A DNA stretch of 64,000 nucleotides from positions 372,001 to 436,000 of the forward strand of contig NZ_JBHIKW010000001.1 of assembly GCF_042138895.1 (NCBI RefSeq), written 5' to 3'. The translations under genes and the position numbers were made by a program. Origin of the DNA: Cedecea selenatireducens (GTDB lineage Bacteria; Pseudomonadota; Gammaproteobacteria; Enterobacterales; Enterobacteriaceae). The notes beneath the pieces are model-generated. The model did no database searches, was not told where the DNA came from, and worked only from the letters and a program-made list of their open reading frames with translations. Every line of letters begins with the position of its first letter. Position 1 is the stretch's first letter. Positions 26,301 to 34,821 of this stretch are shown here, in pieces.

Positions 26301-28927
26301 AGTAATAGCTGGTTGAGCTGCTGCGAACGAAGCTTAACGCCTTCACGATCAATAAGTCGACTGGCTAATAGCCTCGCTTCAGTTCCAACACCACGCAGCG
26401 TTCTCATCCATTCAACTAATGCCATTAAAGAAACACTGTCGCTTTTTTCACCACGCCAATCACGACCAAAAGCTGACTGACCAAAGTCATTGCCTTCCTT
26501 GATTTTTTTCCTCTCACCCTGGGCTACAATTAACGCATCCAGTAATACCAATTGCTGGTCCATGGGCAGAGAACGATCGCGCAATAAAGACCCTACAAGC
26601 GCCTTTGCTTTTCTCCAGTCACCGCTCAAAAATTTAAAAATACCGGTATGGCTCGCCAAATAATTTCTGGCCGCCATCACATCTGTATTCCAGGAAATCT
26701 CATTCATTTTAGAATCAATAGATTCACTGATCGATTTAAAAGAAGTAATTGACTCAACAAGTTCTGCTGCCTTTTCCACGCCATGATCCCATACTGATGC
26801 AATAAATGCATCGGGACTGGCGTCAGGGGCCGCTGCAATCCTTTCCCCCAAAGCTATTAGCCGCTCAATTTCCTGAATCGTGTAATATCCTTCCTGAGTA
26901 CCAAGTTCTTCATGTAAGCGGGAAGCATCAAGCCGTAACTTCGCTAACTGTTTTTCCAGAGCACGCGCGGCGGTAAAACCACTTATCTGGAAATCTCCTG
27001 GAAGTGTTGCCAGAGACTCTTCAAGTTCATCGACAGGCGTTTCAATTTCTTCGGCAATGATGTCATTTTCAAGGTTTAATCGGGCTAGCTGATACTCTTT
27101 GCCTAATACAACAAGTCGCTTAATAGCAGGCATTTCATCTTGCCAACTGGTTGAAGTCAGGGCCCGGGCTGATAAGTCAGGTGCTTTCTTTATACACTCT
27201 GCTATATCAACTAATTCGCTAACTGAAGAGAATAAATCTGGAACGGGTATCACCTCCAGTTTTTCTGACAGACTGGCCATATCATCAGCAAAACGTTCAA
27301 CGTTATCTTCCAGATGTTGCAAACGCACAAGCAATTTTTCCAGATCCATTGGCAAAATCTGCTCAAGACCAACGCCATTCCACGGGTGACGATCGGGAAT
27401 ACCAATATCCTGAATTCTTTCAACTATTTCTCTTACAAGATCAAGTCGCTTGTTGAAATCGTCGGCATTCCAGTTTTCAAATTTTTCGAGACTAAAATCA
27501 GGAGCTGCATGACCTGACTGACGTAACCGAACCAGATTGCCCATGACCTGATAAGGTGTGAATGTCGAGGGATGATATATTTTGTGCAGCCTTGCCGGAT
27601 GCTCATTCAGTTTGTCCCTGGCATCTGTTAAATTTTCAACTAGTGCTTCAGGGAATTCCCCTCTAGGCGATCCTAACTCCCAGACCCTTTTTAACTCTTC
27701 CAGAAAAACTTTTTTGTTTGCCTTATTACTGTGTAGTTCTAAGCAAGCATCTCCCACTCCTGCATAGTCGAGACGACGTTTAACAACTTCAAGCGCGGCC
27801 ATTTTTTCAGCAACAAACAAAACTGTTTTCCCGTCCGCGACAGCTGAAGCAATAACATTGGCTATTGTCTGGGACTTCCCTGTTCCAGGCGGCCCCTGGA
27901 TAATCAAGTTTTTCCCCTGACGCACGTCGTGGATAGCAAGGGTTTGAGAAGTATCGCTATCCATAATATGGAGCATATCTTTCGGAAGGATGAAAGGATC
28001 TATAGGTGTATCATCATGGAGTCTCTCATCTGGTTCATCAAACCCATCAACCATTAGGGATTGTATAAGAGGTTGGGCCGTGATGTTATCGCCTTCAGGC
28101 CAGTTTTCCGGGTCTAAGTCACGATACATTAGAAACTTAGCGAAGGAAAAAAATCCCAGCGTGATATCGTTTTCCTGAACACCCCAATCTGATTTTACCT
28201 GTACTGCCTGGGCAATTTCATCGATGTATCTGGAAAGATCAAACGCATCATCTGTATTGAGCTTGGGCAGTATAATTTCATGAGTTCGCTGGAGATAAGC
28301 TTCCAGAGAAAGGTTTTCAATAATTTCATCTTGCCTTGCCCGCAGTTTAAATCTTTCACCAACGGTTCCGCGCTCAAGAGAAACAGGAATCAGGATTAAA
28401 GGTGCATACCTTACGTTCTCTTTATTGTTAGGATCGATCCATTTTAAGGAGCCCAATGTTAAATAGAGAATATTTACACCTTGTTCTTCCTCTAATGTTC
28501 TGGCGTCATGGTATAGATCCAGCAATTTTTTTTGCAGCCCCTGGAGAGTCAATCTTGTTTGAAGCTTAGTGTCCTGATGCTCGGCACGGATAGCATTTGG
28601 GGCAATATCATCATCAAAAATGAGTGATGCTTCATTTATGTTCACCGCATCAGGATCGTTTTCCATCTCTTCAACATCAATTAACTCTCCTTTTCTACCC
28701 GCTCGTCCTGGCAAAAAAGTGAATGCTTTGCCTTCTTGTACGAGAAGACGATAGATCTCAGTAGACCTCTCGTCAGTAATTTCCAAAAGTTTCGCTGTCT
28801 TAGATTTTGGTATATTTAGGAGTTTATTACGCGCAGATAAGTCAAGAAGCTCCATGCGCGCTCGTTCGAGTTTTTGCTGAAGGGAAAGACTATTATTCTT
28901 AAATAGTGAATCTTCGTTATCATTCAT
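23354..28927 (-). CDS. DUF4011 / SF1 helicase / Vsr-like nuclease / DUF3320 protein, probable phage defence
   Basis: A 1857-residue protein. The N-terminus (RARMELLDLSARNKLLNIPKSKTAKLLEI) is a DUF4011 start. Walker A is IIQGPPGTGKSQT (~341-353). A very long coiled-coil-rich insert follows (~400-1150). Helicase motifs resume with LLVMDEASQIQPVDA (Walker B, ~1225), GDERQLPPTRFF, WHYRSRHQSLI, VQGDERDVIMISVGYA and RLNVLISRAKRRCEV (~1465). Next comes a Vsr/DUF559-like endonuclease (MTES_1575 type) with GFFIDLAIAD, GIECDGRAYHSS and DRLRQAVLEDHGW (~1535-1610), then DUF3320 near ~1700. Such helicase-nuclease giants are common in defence islands. It is AT-richer than its neighbours and alone beside a tRNA gene, suggesting transfer. 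A defence role is inferred. Confidence 0.85.
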   Translation of the reverse strand: MNDNEDSLFKNNSLSLQQKLERARMELLDLSARNKLLNIPKSKTAKLLEITDERSTEIYRLLVQEGKAFTFLPGRAGRKGELIDVEEMENDPDAVNINEASLIFDDDIAPNAIRAEHQDTKLQTRLTLQGLQKKLLDLYHDARTLEEEQGVNILYLTLGSLKWIDPNNKENVRYAPLILIPVSLERGTVGERFKLRARQDEIIENLSLEAYLQRTHEIILPKLNTDDAFDLSRYIDEIAQAVQVKSDWGVQENDITLGFFSFAKFLMYRDLDPENWPEGDNITAQPLIQSLMVDGFDEPDERLHDDTPIDPFILPKDMLHIMDSDTSQTLAIHDVRQGKNLIIQGPPGTGKSQTIANVIASAVADGKTVLFVAEKMAALEVVKRRLDYAGVGDACLELHSNKANKKVFLEELKRVWELGSPRGEFPEALVENLTDARDKLNEHPARLHKIYHPSTFTPYQVMGNLVRLRQSGHAAPDFSLEKFENWNADDFNKRLDLVREIVERIQDIGIPDRHPWNGVGLEQILPMDLEKLLVRLQHLEDNVERFADDMASLSEKLEVIPVPDLFSSVSELVDIAECIKKAPDLSARALTSTSWQDEMPAIKRLVVLGKEYQLARLNLENDIIAEEIETPVDELEESLATLPGDFQISGFTAARALEKQLAKLRLDASRLHEELGTQEGYYTIQEIERLIALGERIAAAPDASPDAFIASVWDHGVEKAAELVESITSFKSISESIDSKMNEISWNTDVMAARNYLASHTGIFKFLSGDWRKAKALVGSLLRDRSLPMDQQLVLLDALIVAQGERKKIKEGNDFGQSAFGRDWRGEKSDSVSLMALVEWMRTLRGVGTEARLLASRLIDREGVKLRSQQLNQLLLQVRTQLDILWNAFGLSAEEHFSNQISITRVSLVFIEEIIQKLIHIDEQCARVMVTPPVNIDERSQLIIRLIELQNRIAEIRAEHSLGSNAFDEHWKSLSSDWDYLAQAYVWLEDNSALRFVAAKQANRKETAEYAQATHLVSRKLRTELEAVAVDLRGTVEHLYGSVSETLNISAVREKLRTWISNSEQLSKWVAYQHRITQARAYGLSEVVENLASGSLALDSAIPVVERTYFESLLKIMASEEPDLVRFDGELHSRQVRGFAELDLKRIKAASLEVARAHHRQIPARTGGVGPVGILRSEMVKKRGHLPIRQLMLKAGVAIQALKPVMMMSPLSVAQFLIPGKQKFDLLVMDEASQIQPVDAIGAIARCKQVVVVGDERQLPPTRFFAKMTESAENEDDDLSQVSDIESVLGLFVARGLPQRMLRWHYRSRHQSLIAVSNNQFYENKLFIVPSPYTQEAGMGLQFHHIPDGVFESGGKGTNTIEAKAVAKAIMEHARRYPEQSLGVATFSVSQRKAIQDELELLRRLNPDLETFFNAHPSEPFFVKNLENVQGDERDVIMISVGYARNAQGYIAMRFGPLGAEGGERRLNVLISRAKRRCEVYASITDEDIDLERAKGKGVFAFKLFLQYARTGRISLAQRSEKEMDSVFEEQVAEALQKAGYQVHPQVGIAGFFIDLAIADTDMPGRYLMGIECDGRAYHSSRSARERDRLRQAVLEDHGWIIHRIWSTDWFQRPEEQLARTLQAIESAKKELSERSEEVRQRARAVPVEIVTVDRGPVVEIGFVDSETSRESHHTYVEATLVAHLGYELHETPLGILSEMVEQIIEVESPVHVSEVITRLRTAWGLQRAGARIEAVVNRAISLVCGKEDIDRDGQFLMHKKSTMILRNRQNVESPGLRKSEMLPPQEIAAGIIEVVGNNYGATEDEIVTSISRKLGFKATSGTLRKVIVDVIEQLLLKGTLIKEDALIIENKAIVTD

Positions 28928-29425
28928 AGCAGATGTTCCACAGGTTTCTTGAAGACGTATTGAGCATCCAGCCTATGATAGGTCGGAGGCATTCAACATC
29001 AGAATGTCGGTATCTTAGCTATTTTTTTGGGGTTATTCTAATTGTAATTTATATAAAACCCCCAAATCGACCAATGTATCTTAAGCCGTGCTTTACATGT
29101 TGATTCCATACAGTACAGGTTGTTATATCCTATAACTCAGTCATCAACATCTTCACCTGATAAAAACAATCCAACAAAAAAACATATCTCTTACGAATTA
29201 AATAACGAAATCATCTAAACATGCGCGCATTATTATGATTTATCACTAACAGCGAAGGTATACCTCACACATAACCACATACTCAGTCAACTGTTGTCTA
29301 AGCTAATGTCAGCCAGAAATACTAAACACTTGAGAAAGGCTTTCCCGTTGCCAGCCGCCCAATTACGCCGTATGTTAAATCCCCTTCCCTACCCCTGATT
29401 TAGCTGCTCTGCACGAGGAAGAAAA
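28928..29425. other. AT-rich spacer upstream of the helicase-nuclease gene
   Basis: About 500 nt, markedly AT-rich, without a supported ORF. It should contain the promoter of the helicase-nuclease gene. Base composition returns to backbone level close to 29400, so the right edge of the acquired segment is probably here. No repeat of the tRNA-Asn 3' end was found. Confidence 0.5.
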
Positions 29426-29800
29426 ATGGAATCATTGTTTGTTTACGGCACGCTTCGCCCCGGCCATGTTAATGCACATATCATGGAGAACATCGGCGGA
29501 GAGTGGCGGCCTGGCTACGTGAACGGGACTTTTTATGAAAAAGGTTGGGGAGCCGCCGCCGATTTTCCCGGCATCTTGCTGGACAAGAACGGCCCGGAGG
29601 TGCACGGCTATCTGTTTATATCTCCCAACCTGCACGAACACTGGCCGATGCTGGATGAGTTCGAGGCCGGTTACGATCGTGTAGAGATTGATGTCACCAC
29701 GCTTGATGGCAGGACGGTGACCGCCTGGATTTATCAGCTACAGCCACGGGTTATTGGAATAACAAAGAAGAAAGCCCAACGGCCATCACGACGCCCATGA
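29426..29800 (+). CDS. Gamma-glutamylcyclotransferase-family (YtfP-like) protein
   Basis: 124 residues beginning MESLFVYGTLRPG, the YGTLR-type motif that binds the gamma-glutamyl group in the GGCT/AIG2 fold. The catalytic-type glutamate region LDEFEAGYDRVEI is at ~78-90. Enzymes of this fold cyclise gamma-glutamyl amines to 5-oxoproline, but YtfP-like members often have no proven substrate. The start has AGGAAG upstream. The 3' end overlaps the convergent membrane-protein gene by 50 nt, and the last ~20 residues (ITKKKAQRPSRRP) look like an unconserved extension caused by that overlap. Confidence 0.82.
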   Translation: MESLFVYGTLRPGHVNAHIMENIGGEWRPGYVNGTFYEKGWGAAADFPGILLDKNGPEVHGYLFISPNLHEHWPMLDEFEAGYDRVEIDVTTLDGRTVTAWIYQLQPRVIGITKKKAQRPSRRP

Positions 29801-30053
29801 CGACCTGCACGAGGACAACCAGAAATGCGAGCACGCCAAATACGGTGATTTTTCTGCGAAGAATGCATGTCACGCCGGATAATACCGCGCTAAACAGCAC
29901 TATTTTAAGCAGATAGCTCAGCGGCACCAGAGCAGGGAGGTTGGCATGTATCCCGACGATACCTACGAGCCCAAGAAGAAATCCCCCGCAAAAACCCCAT
30001 CCCCAAAACGTCATCGGCAAACTGAGTTGCCCCGTGACCAGTCTCTTCAACAC
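29751..30053 (-). CDS. Small inner-membrane protein of unknown function
   Basis: 100 residues with three hydrophobic segments: MTFWGWGFCGGFLLGLVGIVGIH, LVPLSYLLKIVLFSAVLSGVTCIL and VFGVLAFLVVLVQVVMGVVMAVGLSSLLF. No family is recognised. It is convergent with, and overlaps by 50 nt, the GGCT-like gene. The composition is typical of a real membrane protein. Confidence 0.6.
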   Translation of the reverse strand: MLKRLVTGQLSLPMTFWGWGFCGGFLLGLVGIVGIHANLPALVPLSYLLKIVLFSAVLSGVTCILRRKITVFGVLAFLVVLVQVVMGVVMAVGLSSLLFQ

Positions 30054-30323
30054 AACGCTATCCCTTTATAATGTTTATATGTAAACGCCAGTTATCTGGC
30101 TTATTCAGTACGGTAATGTGCCGTATATAATAACCTCTTCTAATACGATTCAATGCCGCTAAATAAAAACCATAACCTACCAAAAATAGTAGGCCTGCCT
30201 TTTGTTTTTCCAAAATAGAAAAGCCCGCCGGGTCTCCCACGGCAGGCCTGGAAACATACAGACGTCAGCTTAAATCATGCAGGTCTTTATTCAGCGCGTC
30301 GCTCAGCACAATATCTTCGAAGT

Positions 30324-31346
30324 TCACCGCCAGCCCAGTTCCGGCGCGATGTGCTTCAGAATAGATTCGATTACGTGCACGTTATAGTCCACGCCCAGCT
30401 GGTTTGGCACGGTTAACAGCAGCGTATCGGCTTCGGCAATCGCTTCATCCTGCGCCAGTTGCTTAATGAGCAGTTCCGGTTCGGCGGCATAGCTGCGGCC
30501 AAAAATAGCCCGGGTTTGTGGGTCGATGTAGCCCACCTGGTCGCCTTCTTTGCCGCTGCCGCCAAAGTAGTTGCGGTCACGCTGATCCATTAACGCGAAG
30601 ATGCTGCGGCTGACGGAAACGCGCGGCTCACGCGCATGGCCCGCCTCTTTCCAGGCGGCACGATAGGCGCGGATTTGCTTCGCCTGCTGGATATGGAACG
30701 GCTCGCCGGTTTCATCGGTTTTCAGCGTCGAGCTTTGCAGGTTCATCCCTGACTGCGCGGCCCACACAGCTGTCGCGTTGGAGCTTGCTCCCCACCAGAT
30801 TCGCTCGCGCAGTCCGGCAGAAAACGGCTCAAGGCGCAACAACCCCGGAGGATTGGGGAACATCGGCTGCGGGTTCGGCTCGGCAAAGCCTTCGCCTTTC
30901 AGCGCTTCGAGGAACACCTCGGTATGGCGGCGAGCCATATCGGCCTCGGTTTCCCCTTCTCCAGGCACATAGCCAAAGTAGCGCCAGCCGTCGATCACCT
31001 GCTCAGGAGAGCCGCGGCTTATCCCGAGCTGCAGGCGTCCGCCGGAAATCAGGTCGGCAGCACCGGCATCCTCCACCATATAAAGCGGATTCTCATAACG
31101 CATATCGATAACGCCAGTGCCGATTTCAATACGTTTAGTTTTTGCCCCAATGGCTGCCAGCAGCGGAAATGGCGAGCTTAGCTGGCGAGCGAAGTGATGC
31201 ACGCGGAAGTAAGCGCCGTCCGCGCCAAGCTCTTCTGCGGCAACGGCAAGGTCGATAGATTGCAGCAGCGTGTCTGCCGCAGAGCGCGTGCCGGACTGGG
31301 CGGAGGGCGACCAGTGGCCAAACGAGAGAAAGCCAATCTTTTTCAT
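30324..31346 (-). CDS. Luciferase-like (LLM class) flavin-dependent oxidoreductase
   Basis: 340 residues of the bacterial luciferase superfamily (F420/FMN-type TIM barrel). Family blocks include KKIGFLSFGHW at the N-terminus, AAEELGADGAYFRVHHFARQLSSPFPLLAAIGAKTKRIEIGTGVIDMRYENPLYMVEDAGAADLISGGRLQLGISRGSPEQVIDGW, and a C-terminal TLLLTVPNQLGVDYNVHVIESILKHIAPELGW. These enzymes use reduced flavin and O2; the substrate is unknown. It is transcribed away from the thiamin salvage operon, with the TPP riboswitch ~165 nt upstream on the other strand. Confidence 0.87.
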   Translation of the reverse strand: MKKIGFLSFGHWSPSAQSGTRSAADTLLQSIDLAVAAEELGADGAYFRVHHFARQLSSPFPLLAAIGAKTKRIEIGTGVIDMRYENPLYMVEDAGAADLISGGRLQLGISRGSPEQVIDGWRYFGYVPGEGETEADMARRHTEVFLEALKGEGFAEPNPQPMFPNPPGLLRLEPFSAGLRERIWWGASSNATAVWAAQSGMNLQSSTLKTDETGEPFHIQQAKQIRAYRAAWKEAGHAREPRVSVSRSIFALMDQRDRNYFGGSGKEGDQVGYIDPQTRAIFGRSYAAEPELLIKQLAQDEAIAEADTLLLTVPNQLGVDYNVHVIESILKHIAPELGWR

Positions 31347-31511
31347 CGGATATCGTCCTTAGACTCGGGGTAATCGGCCTACAGTGACAAAAGTTTCGCC
31401 CCAAACGCCAGCAAAATATTGAGATACCGCACTAAACGAATCACCGGTTTGATCGGGGCCAGGCACAGCGCCTGACGATTGTAATCAAAAAGTAAATGTC
31501 GTATAACAGGC

Positions 31512-31596
31512 ACCTCCGAGGGGTGTCCTGTATGGGCTGAGATGGCGTAAGCCGAACCCTTTGAACCTGATCTGGGTCATGCCAGCGAAGGGACGG
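31512..31596 (+). promoter_or_regulatory. TPP riboswitch (THI element)
   Basis: All conserved parts are present: the GGGGTG of P1/P2, GGCTGAGAT (31535-31543), the AACCCTTTGAACCTGATCTGG core (31555 onward) and GTCATGCCAGCGAAGGGA closing the helix. It lies ~75 nt before tenA. Binding of thiamin pyrophosphate should switch off the tenA-thiZXY operon. Confidence 0.95.
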
Positions 31597-31669
31597 TCGG
31601 CAATTTCGCCTGTGTTATTGCCTGTTCATACCTCTGCGCGCCCGGATCTCCACTTACACAGGAGGTCCC

Positions 31670-32350
31670 ATGTACACCCCACTTTTCGAAAACGGTCTTT
31701 ACGGACGGCTGCGTCAGCAGGCCGGTCGCCACTGGCAGGATTACGTCGATCATCCTTTTCTGCAGCAGCTTGCCGCCGGAACATTGCCCAAAGCAGCATT
31801 TCAGCGCTATCTGACCCAGGATTACCTTTTCCTGATCCACTTTGCCCGTGCCTATGCCCTTCTGGTGAGCAAGCTCCGCACGCTGCCCGAAATGCGCGCC
31901 GCGACCGCCTCTCTGAATGCAATAGTTTCTGAACTGCCGCTCCACGTGGCCTGGTGTGCAAGCTGGGGTTTAGACGAGGAGCAGATGGCCGCCCAGGCGG
32001 AAGCACCGGAAACCATGAATTACACCCGCTACGTGCTGGATATCGGCCATTCAGGTGACGCGCTCGATCTGCTGGCCGCCCTGCTGCCTTGCGTGGCTGG
32101 CTATGCCGAAATCGGACTTGGCTTGCTGCACAGCCCCGACACGGTAATGGAGGGCAACCCCTACGCCACCTGGATCCGTAACTATGGCGATGAGGGCTAT
32201 CTGGCCGGGGTGCAGGCCGCTGTTCAGCTACTTGAAACCGTAGGGCGTCAGCGCGGGGCAGAGAGCCGCTTCGCCGAGCTTTCGCAAATATTCACCACCG
32301 CAACGCAGCTTGAATCCGCGTTCTGGCAAATGGGGCTGAATGCCTCATGA
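31670..32350 (+). CDS. tenA: TenA aminopyrimidine aminohydrolase (thiaminase II)
   Basis: 226 residues with the TenA/THI-4 fold. TenA hydrolyses amino-HMP, a thiamin breakdown product, to HMP for re-use. The catalytic cysteine is C141 in ALLPCVAGYAEIG; the acid near the end is in TQLESAFWQMGL. N-terminal DHPFLQQLAAGTLPKAAFQRYLTQDYLFLIHFARAYALLVSK is typical. It is the first gene after the TPP riboswitch and overlaps thiZ by 4 nt (ATGA), so the enzyme and the importer of its substrate are made together. Confidence 0.95.
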   Translation: MYTPLFENGLYGRLRQQAGRHWQDYVDHPFLQQLAAGTLPKAAFQRYLTQDYLFLIHFARAYALLVSKLRTLPEMRAATASLNAIVSELPLHVAWCASWGLDEEQMAAQAEAPETMNYTRYVLDIGHSGDALDLLAALLPCVAGYAEIGLGLLHSPDTVMEGNPYATWIRNYGDEGYLAGVQAAVQLLETVGRQRGAESRFAELSQIFTTATQLESAFWQMGLNAS

Positions 32351-33087
32351 CCGAAAGCCATACCTCGCCGGGCATTCAGGTTCGCGATCTCAGCCTGCGG
32401 TTTGGCAGCCAGACCATTTTTGAAGGGCTGAATTTTGATATTCCTGGCGGGAGCTTCGTTGCCCTGCTGGGCGCGAGCGGTGCCGGTAAAACCAGCCTGC
32501 TGAAGATTATCGCCGGGCTGGCGCAGGCCAGTGCCGGAAACGTGACCTGCAGCGACGGCCAGCCCGTTGCCGGGCGCATAGCCTGGATGGGGCAGAAAGA
32601 TTTGCTTTATCCCTGGCTGAACATCGAGCAGAACGTGGCCCTGGGTTCGCGCCTGCGTGGCGAGACTGTTGATCGCCAGTGGACGGCGCATTTGCTTGAG
32701 CAGGTTGGGCTGGCGGGCTATGCCAAAGCTTTGCCCGTCGCGCTGTCGGGTGGTATGAGGCAGCGCGCAGCTATCGCCAGAACGCTCTACGAACGGCGGC
32801 CGATAGTGCTGATGGACGAGCCGTTTTCGGCGCTGGACGCCATTACCCGAACGGCGATTCAGGATCTGGCGGCGGAGCTGCTGGTAAAAAACACCGTGCT
32901 GCTGATCACCCACGATCCTATGGAAGCCTGTCGGCTCAGCCACCGCCTGCTGGTGCTGTCCCGCTGGCCTGCGGGCATCGATGATACGCATGTTATTGCC
33001 GGGCAACCGCCTCGCGCGCCGGACGATGTTGACCTGCTGAAAAGCCAGGCCAGCCTGCTGCAACAGCTGATGAGGGCCGCAGAATGA
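32347..33087 (+). CDS. thiZ: ThiZ, ATPase of thiamin-pyrimidine ABC importer
   Basis: 246 residues of the NrtD/SsuB/TauB-like ATPase group. Walker A GASGAGKTS (~43-51), Q loop WMGQKDLLYPWL, signature LSGGMRQRAAIAR, Walker B IVLMDEPFSALD and H loop LLITHDPMEAC are all intact. Together with ThiX and ThiY it takes up formyl-aminopyrimidine or a related thiamin degradation product. It overlaps both neighbours by 4 nt (ATGA). Confidence 0.92.
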   Translation: MTESHTSPGIQVRDLSLRFGSQTIFEGLNFDIPGGSFVALLGASGAGKTSLLKIIAGLAQASAGNVTCSDGQPVAGRIAWMGQKDLLYPWLNIEQNVALGSRLRGETVDRQWTAHLLEQVGLAGYAKALPVALSGGMRQRAAIARTLYERRPIVLMDEPFSALDAITRTAIQDLAAELLVKNTVLLITHDPMEACRLSHRLLVLSRWPAGIDDTHVIAGQPPRAPDDVDLLKSQASLLQQLMRAAE

Positions 33088-33854
33088 GGTCACCCTCAGA
33101 AAGTCATGCTACTCGCCTGTGCCGGGGGCTGACCGTCTTCGCCGGGTTGCTGCTGCTCTGGTATCTGCTCACCCTCGGCAATATTCCCGCCTTTCTTTTG
33201 CCTTCACCTTCGGCGGTGGCGCTGGCGTTATGGCATGGCCGCGACTATCTCGTCTGGCACACGCTGGTCACCGCCTCAGAGATTATCAGCGGCCTTGTCC
33301 TCGGCGTGCTGTTCGGCGCAGGCCTGGCGTTGGGCATGATGTTTTCCCCCCGCCTGCAGCGCTGGCTAATGCCGCTGGTGCTCACCAGTCAGGCAATCCC
33401 GGTCTTCGCCCTGGCTCCGCTGCTGGTGCTGTGGTTTGGCTTTGGCATGAGCGCCAAAGTGGCGATGGCCGTACTGGTTATCTTCTTCCCGGTGGTGTCG
33501 TCGTTCTTTGACGGGCTGCGTCGGGTGAACAACGACTATCTGGACCTGGCCCGCACCATGGGCGCTTCGCGCTGGGCACAGCTGAGGCACGTGCGGCTGA
33601 TGGCGGCGCTGCCTGCTTTTGGATCAGGCCTGCGCATGGCGGCCGCAGTGGCCCCCATCGGGGCAATTATTGGCGAATGGGTCGGCTCTGCCGAAGGGCT
33701 GGGCTACGTCATGCTCAACGCCAACGCCCGTATGCAAACCGACGTCTGTTTTGCCGCGCTGTTTATTTTAGTCCTGATGACCGTTCTGCTTTGGCTGGCG
33801 GTAGATGTCCTGCTGCGGCGGTTGATCGCCTGGTCGCCTGAAAACACTGAATAA
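33084..33854 (+). CDS. thiX: ThiX, permease of thiamin-pyrimidine ABC importer
   Basis: 256 residues, six membrane helices, with a conserved permease loop DLARTMGASRWAQLRHVRLMAALPAFGSGLRMAAAVAPIGAIIGEWVGSAEGLGYVMLNA (the EAA-type ATPase contact). The fold belongs to the SsuC/TauC-type BPD permeases. It overlaps thiZ by 4 nt and precedes thiY by 26 nt. Confidence 0.92.
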   Translation: MRSPSESHATRLCRGLTVFAGLLLLWYLLTLGNIPAFLLPSPSAVALALWHGRDYLVWHTLVTASEIISGLVLGVLFGAGLALGMMFSPRLQRWLMPLVLTSQAIPVFALAPLLVLWFGFGMSAKVAMAVLVIFFPVVSSFFDGLRRVNNDYLDLARTMGASRWAQLRHVRLMAALPAFGSGLRMAAAVAPIGAIIGEWVGSAEGLGYVMLNANARMQTDVCFAALFILVLMTVLLWLAVDVLLRRLIAWSPENTE

Positions 33855-33880
33855 CCGTCTTAATTAAGGAACCAATTAAA

Positions 33881-34813
33881 ATGAAAAAAACGATTTGTGG
33901 CCTGCTGCTCACCGCTGCCTTTGCCGCCCAGGCCTCCGCCGCCGAAAAGCTGACGCTGGTGCTCGACTGGTACATCAATCCCGATCACGCGCCGATCATG
34001 GTCGCCGAACAGATAGGCGCTTTTAAAGCTGAGGGACTGGATGTGAAGATTATCCCACCGTCCGACCCTGCCCTGCCGCCACGCCTGGTCGCCGCCGGGC
34101 AGGCCGACCTGGCCATCACCTACCAGCCGCAGCTGCATTTCTTTGCCGACCAGGGCCTGCCGCTGGTGCGCGTGGGCACGCTGATAAACTCGCCGCTGAA
34201 TACGGTGATGACGCTGGATCAAAACATCAAATCGCCGGCGGATCTCAAGGGCAAAAAAATAGGGTATTCCGTGAGCGGTATTGAGCAGGCGACGCTTGCC
34301 ACCATGGTTGAGCATGAGCACATCAGGCCGGAAGAAATGAAGCTGATAAACGTTAACTTCCAGCTGACCAGCGCTCTATTGGCGGGCCAGGTGGATGCGG
34401 TGATCGGCGGCTATCGCAATATCGAAGCGCTGGAGCTTAAACTTCAGGGTAAAACGCCGACGGTGTTTAACGTCGAGGACTACGGCGTCCCGGCCTACGA
34501 TGAGCTGATTTTCGTGGCGAACCGCAACGCGGCCAACGAGCCAAAGATCAAAAAATTCCTCGCCGCGCTGAAAAAAGGCAACGAGTACCTGCAGGCGCAT
34601 CCGCAGGAAACCTGGCAGGCATTTGCTAAAGCCCACGCGGAGCTGAATACCGAGCTGAACAAACAGGCCTGGCAGGCAAGCCTGCCGCTGTTTGCCGCTG
34701 ACCCGGCAAAACTCGATCGTGCACGCTACCAGGCTTACGAACAGTTCCTGTTTGATAACAAGCTGATCAAGAAAATCACCCCGGTAGACGACTACGCCGT
34801 AGAACTGCACTAA
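33881..34813 (+). CDS. thiY: ThiY, periplasmic thiamin-pyrimidine binding protein
   Basis: 310 residues. The first 20 (MKKTICGLLLTAAFAAQASA) form a signal peptide ending ASA-AE. The mature part is an NMT1/THI5-like binding protein: LTLVLDWYINPDHAPIMVAEQIGAFKAEGLDVKII, ADLAITYQPQLHFFADQGLPLVRVGTLINSPLNTVMTL and DLKGKKIGYSVSGIEQATL. NMT1/THI5 relatives bind pyrimidine intermediates of thiamin, matching the TPP riboswitch at the operon's head. Confidence 0.93.
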   Translation: MKKTICGLLLTAAFAAQASAAEKLTLVLDWYINPDHAPIMVAEQIGAFKAEGLDVKIIPPSDPALPPRLVAAGQADLAITYQPQLHFFADQGLPLVRVGTLINSPLNTVMTLDQNIKSPADLKGKKIGYSVSGIEQATLATMVEHEHIRPEEMKLINVNFQLTSALLAGQVDAVIGGYRNIEALELKLQGKTPTVFNVEDYGVPAYDELIFVANRNAANEPKIKKFLAALKKGNEYLQAHPQETWQAFAKAHAELNTELNKQAWQASLPLFAADPAKLDRARYQAYEQFLFDNKLIKKITPVDDYAVELH

Positions 34814-34821
34814 GCCAGATA

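Noticed and set aside
23354..28927. Naming the giant protein as Mokosh, Zorya, DISARM or another specific defence system
   Set aside because: The nuclease looks Vsr/DUF559-like and not PLD, and no partner genes flank it. Without an HMM search the name would be a guess.
23249..29425. Integrase, IS element, att repeats or prophage genes around the helicase-nuclease gene
   Set aside because: No integrase or transposase frame and no second copy of the tRNA-Asn 3' end between the three full tRNAs were seen, so a site-specific island could not be supported.
30058..30240. 60-codon minus-strand frame before the small membrane protein gene
   Set aside because: No ribosome site, mixed composition, and it covers a likely promoter/terminator spacer.
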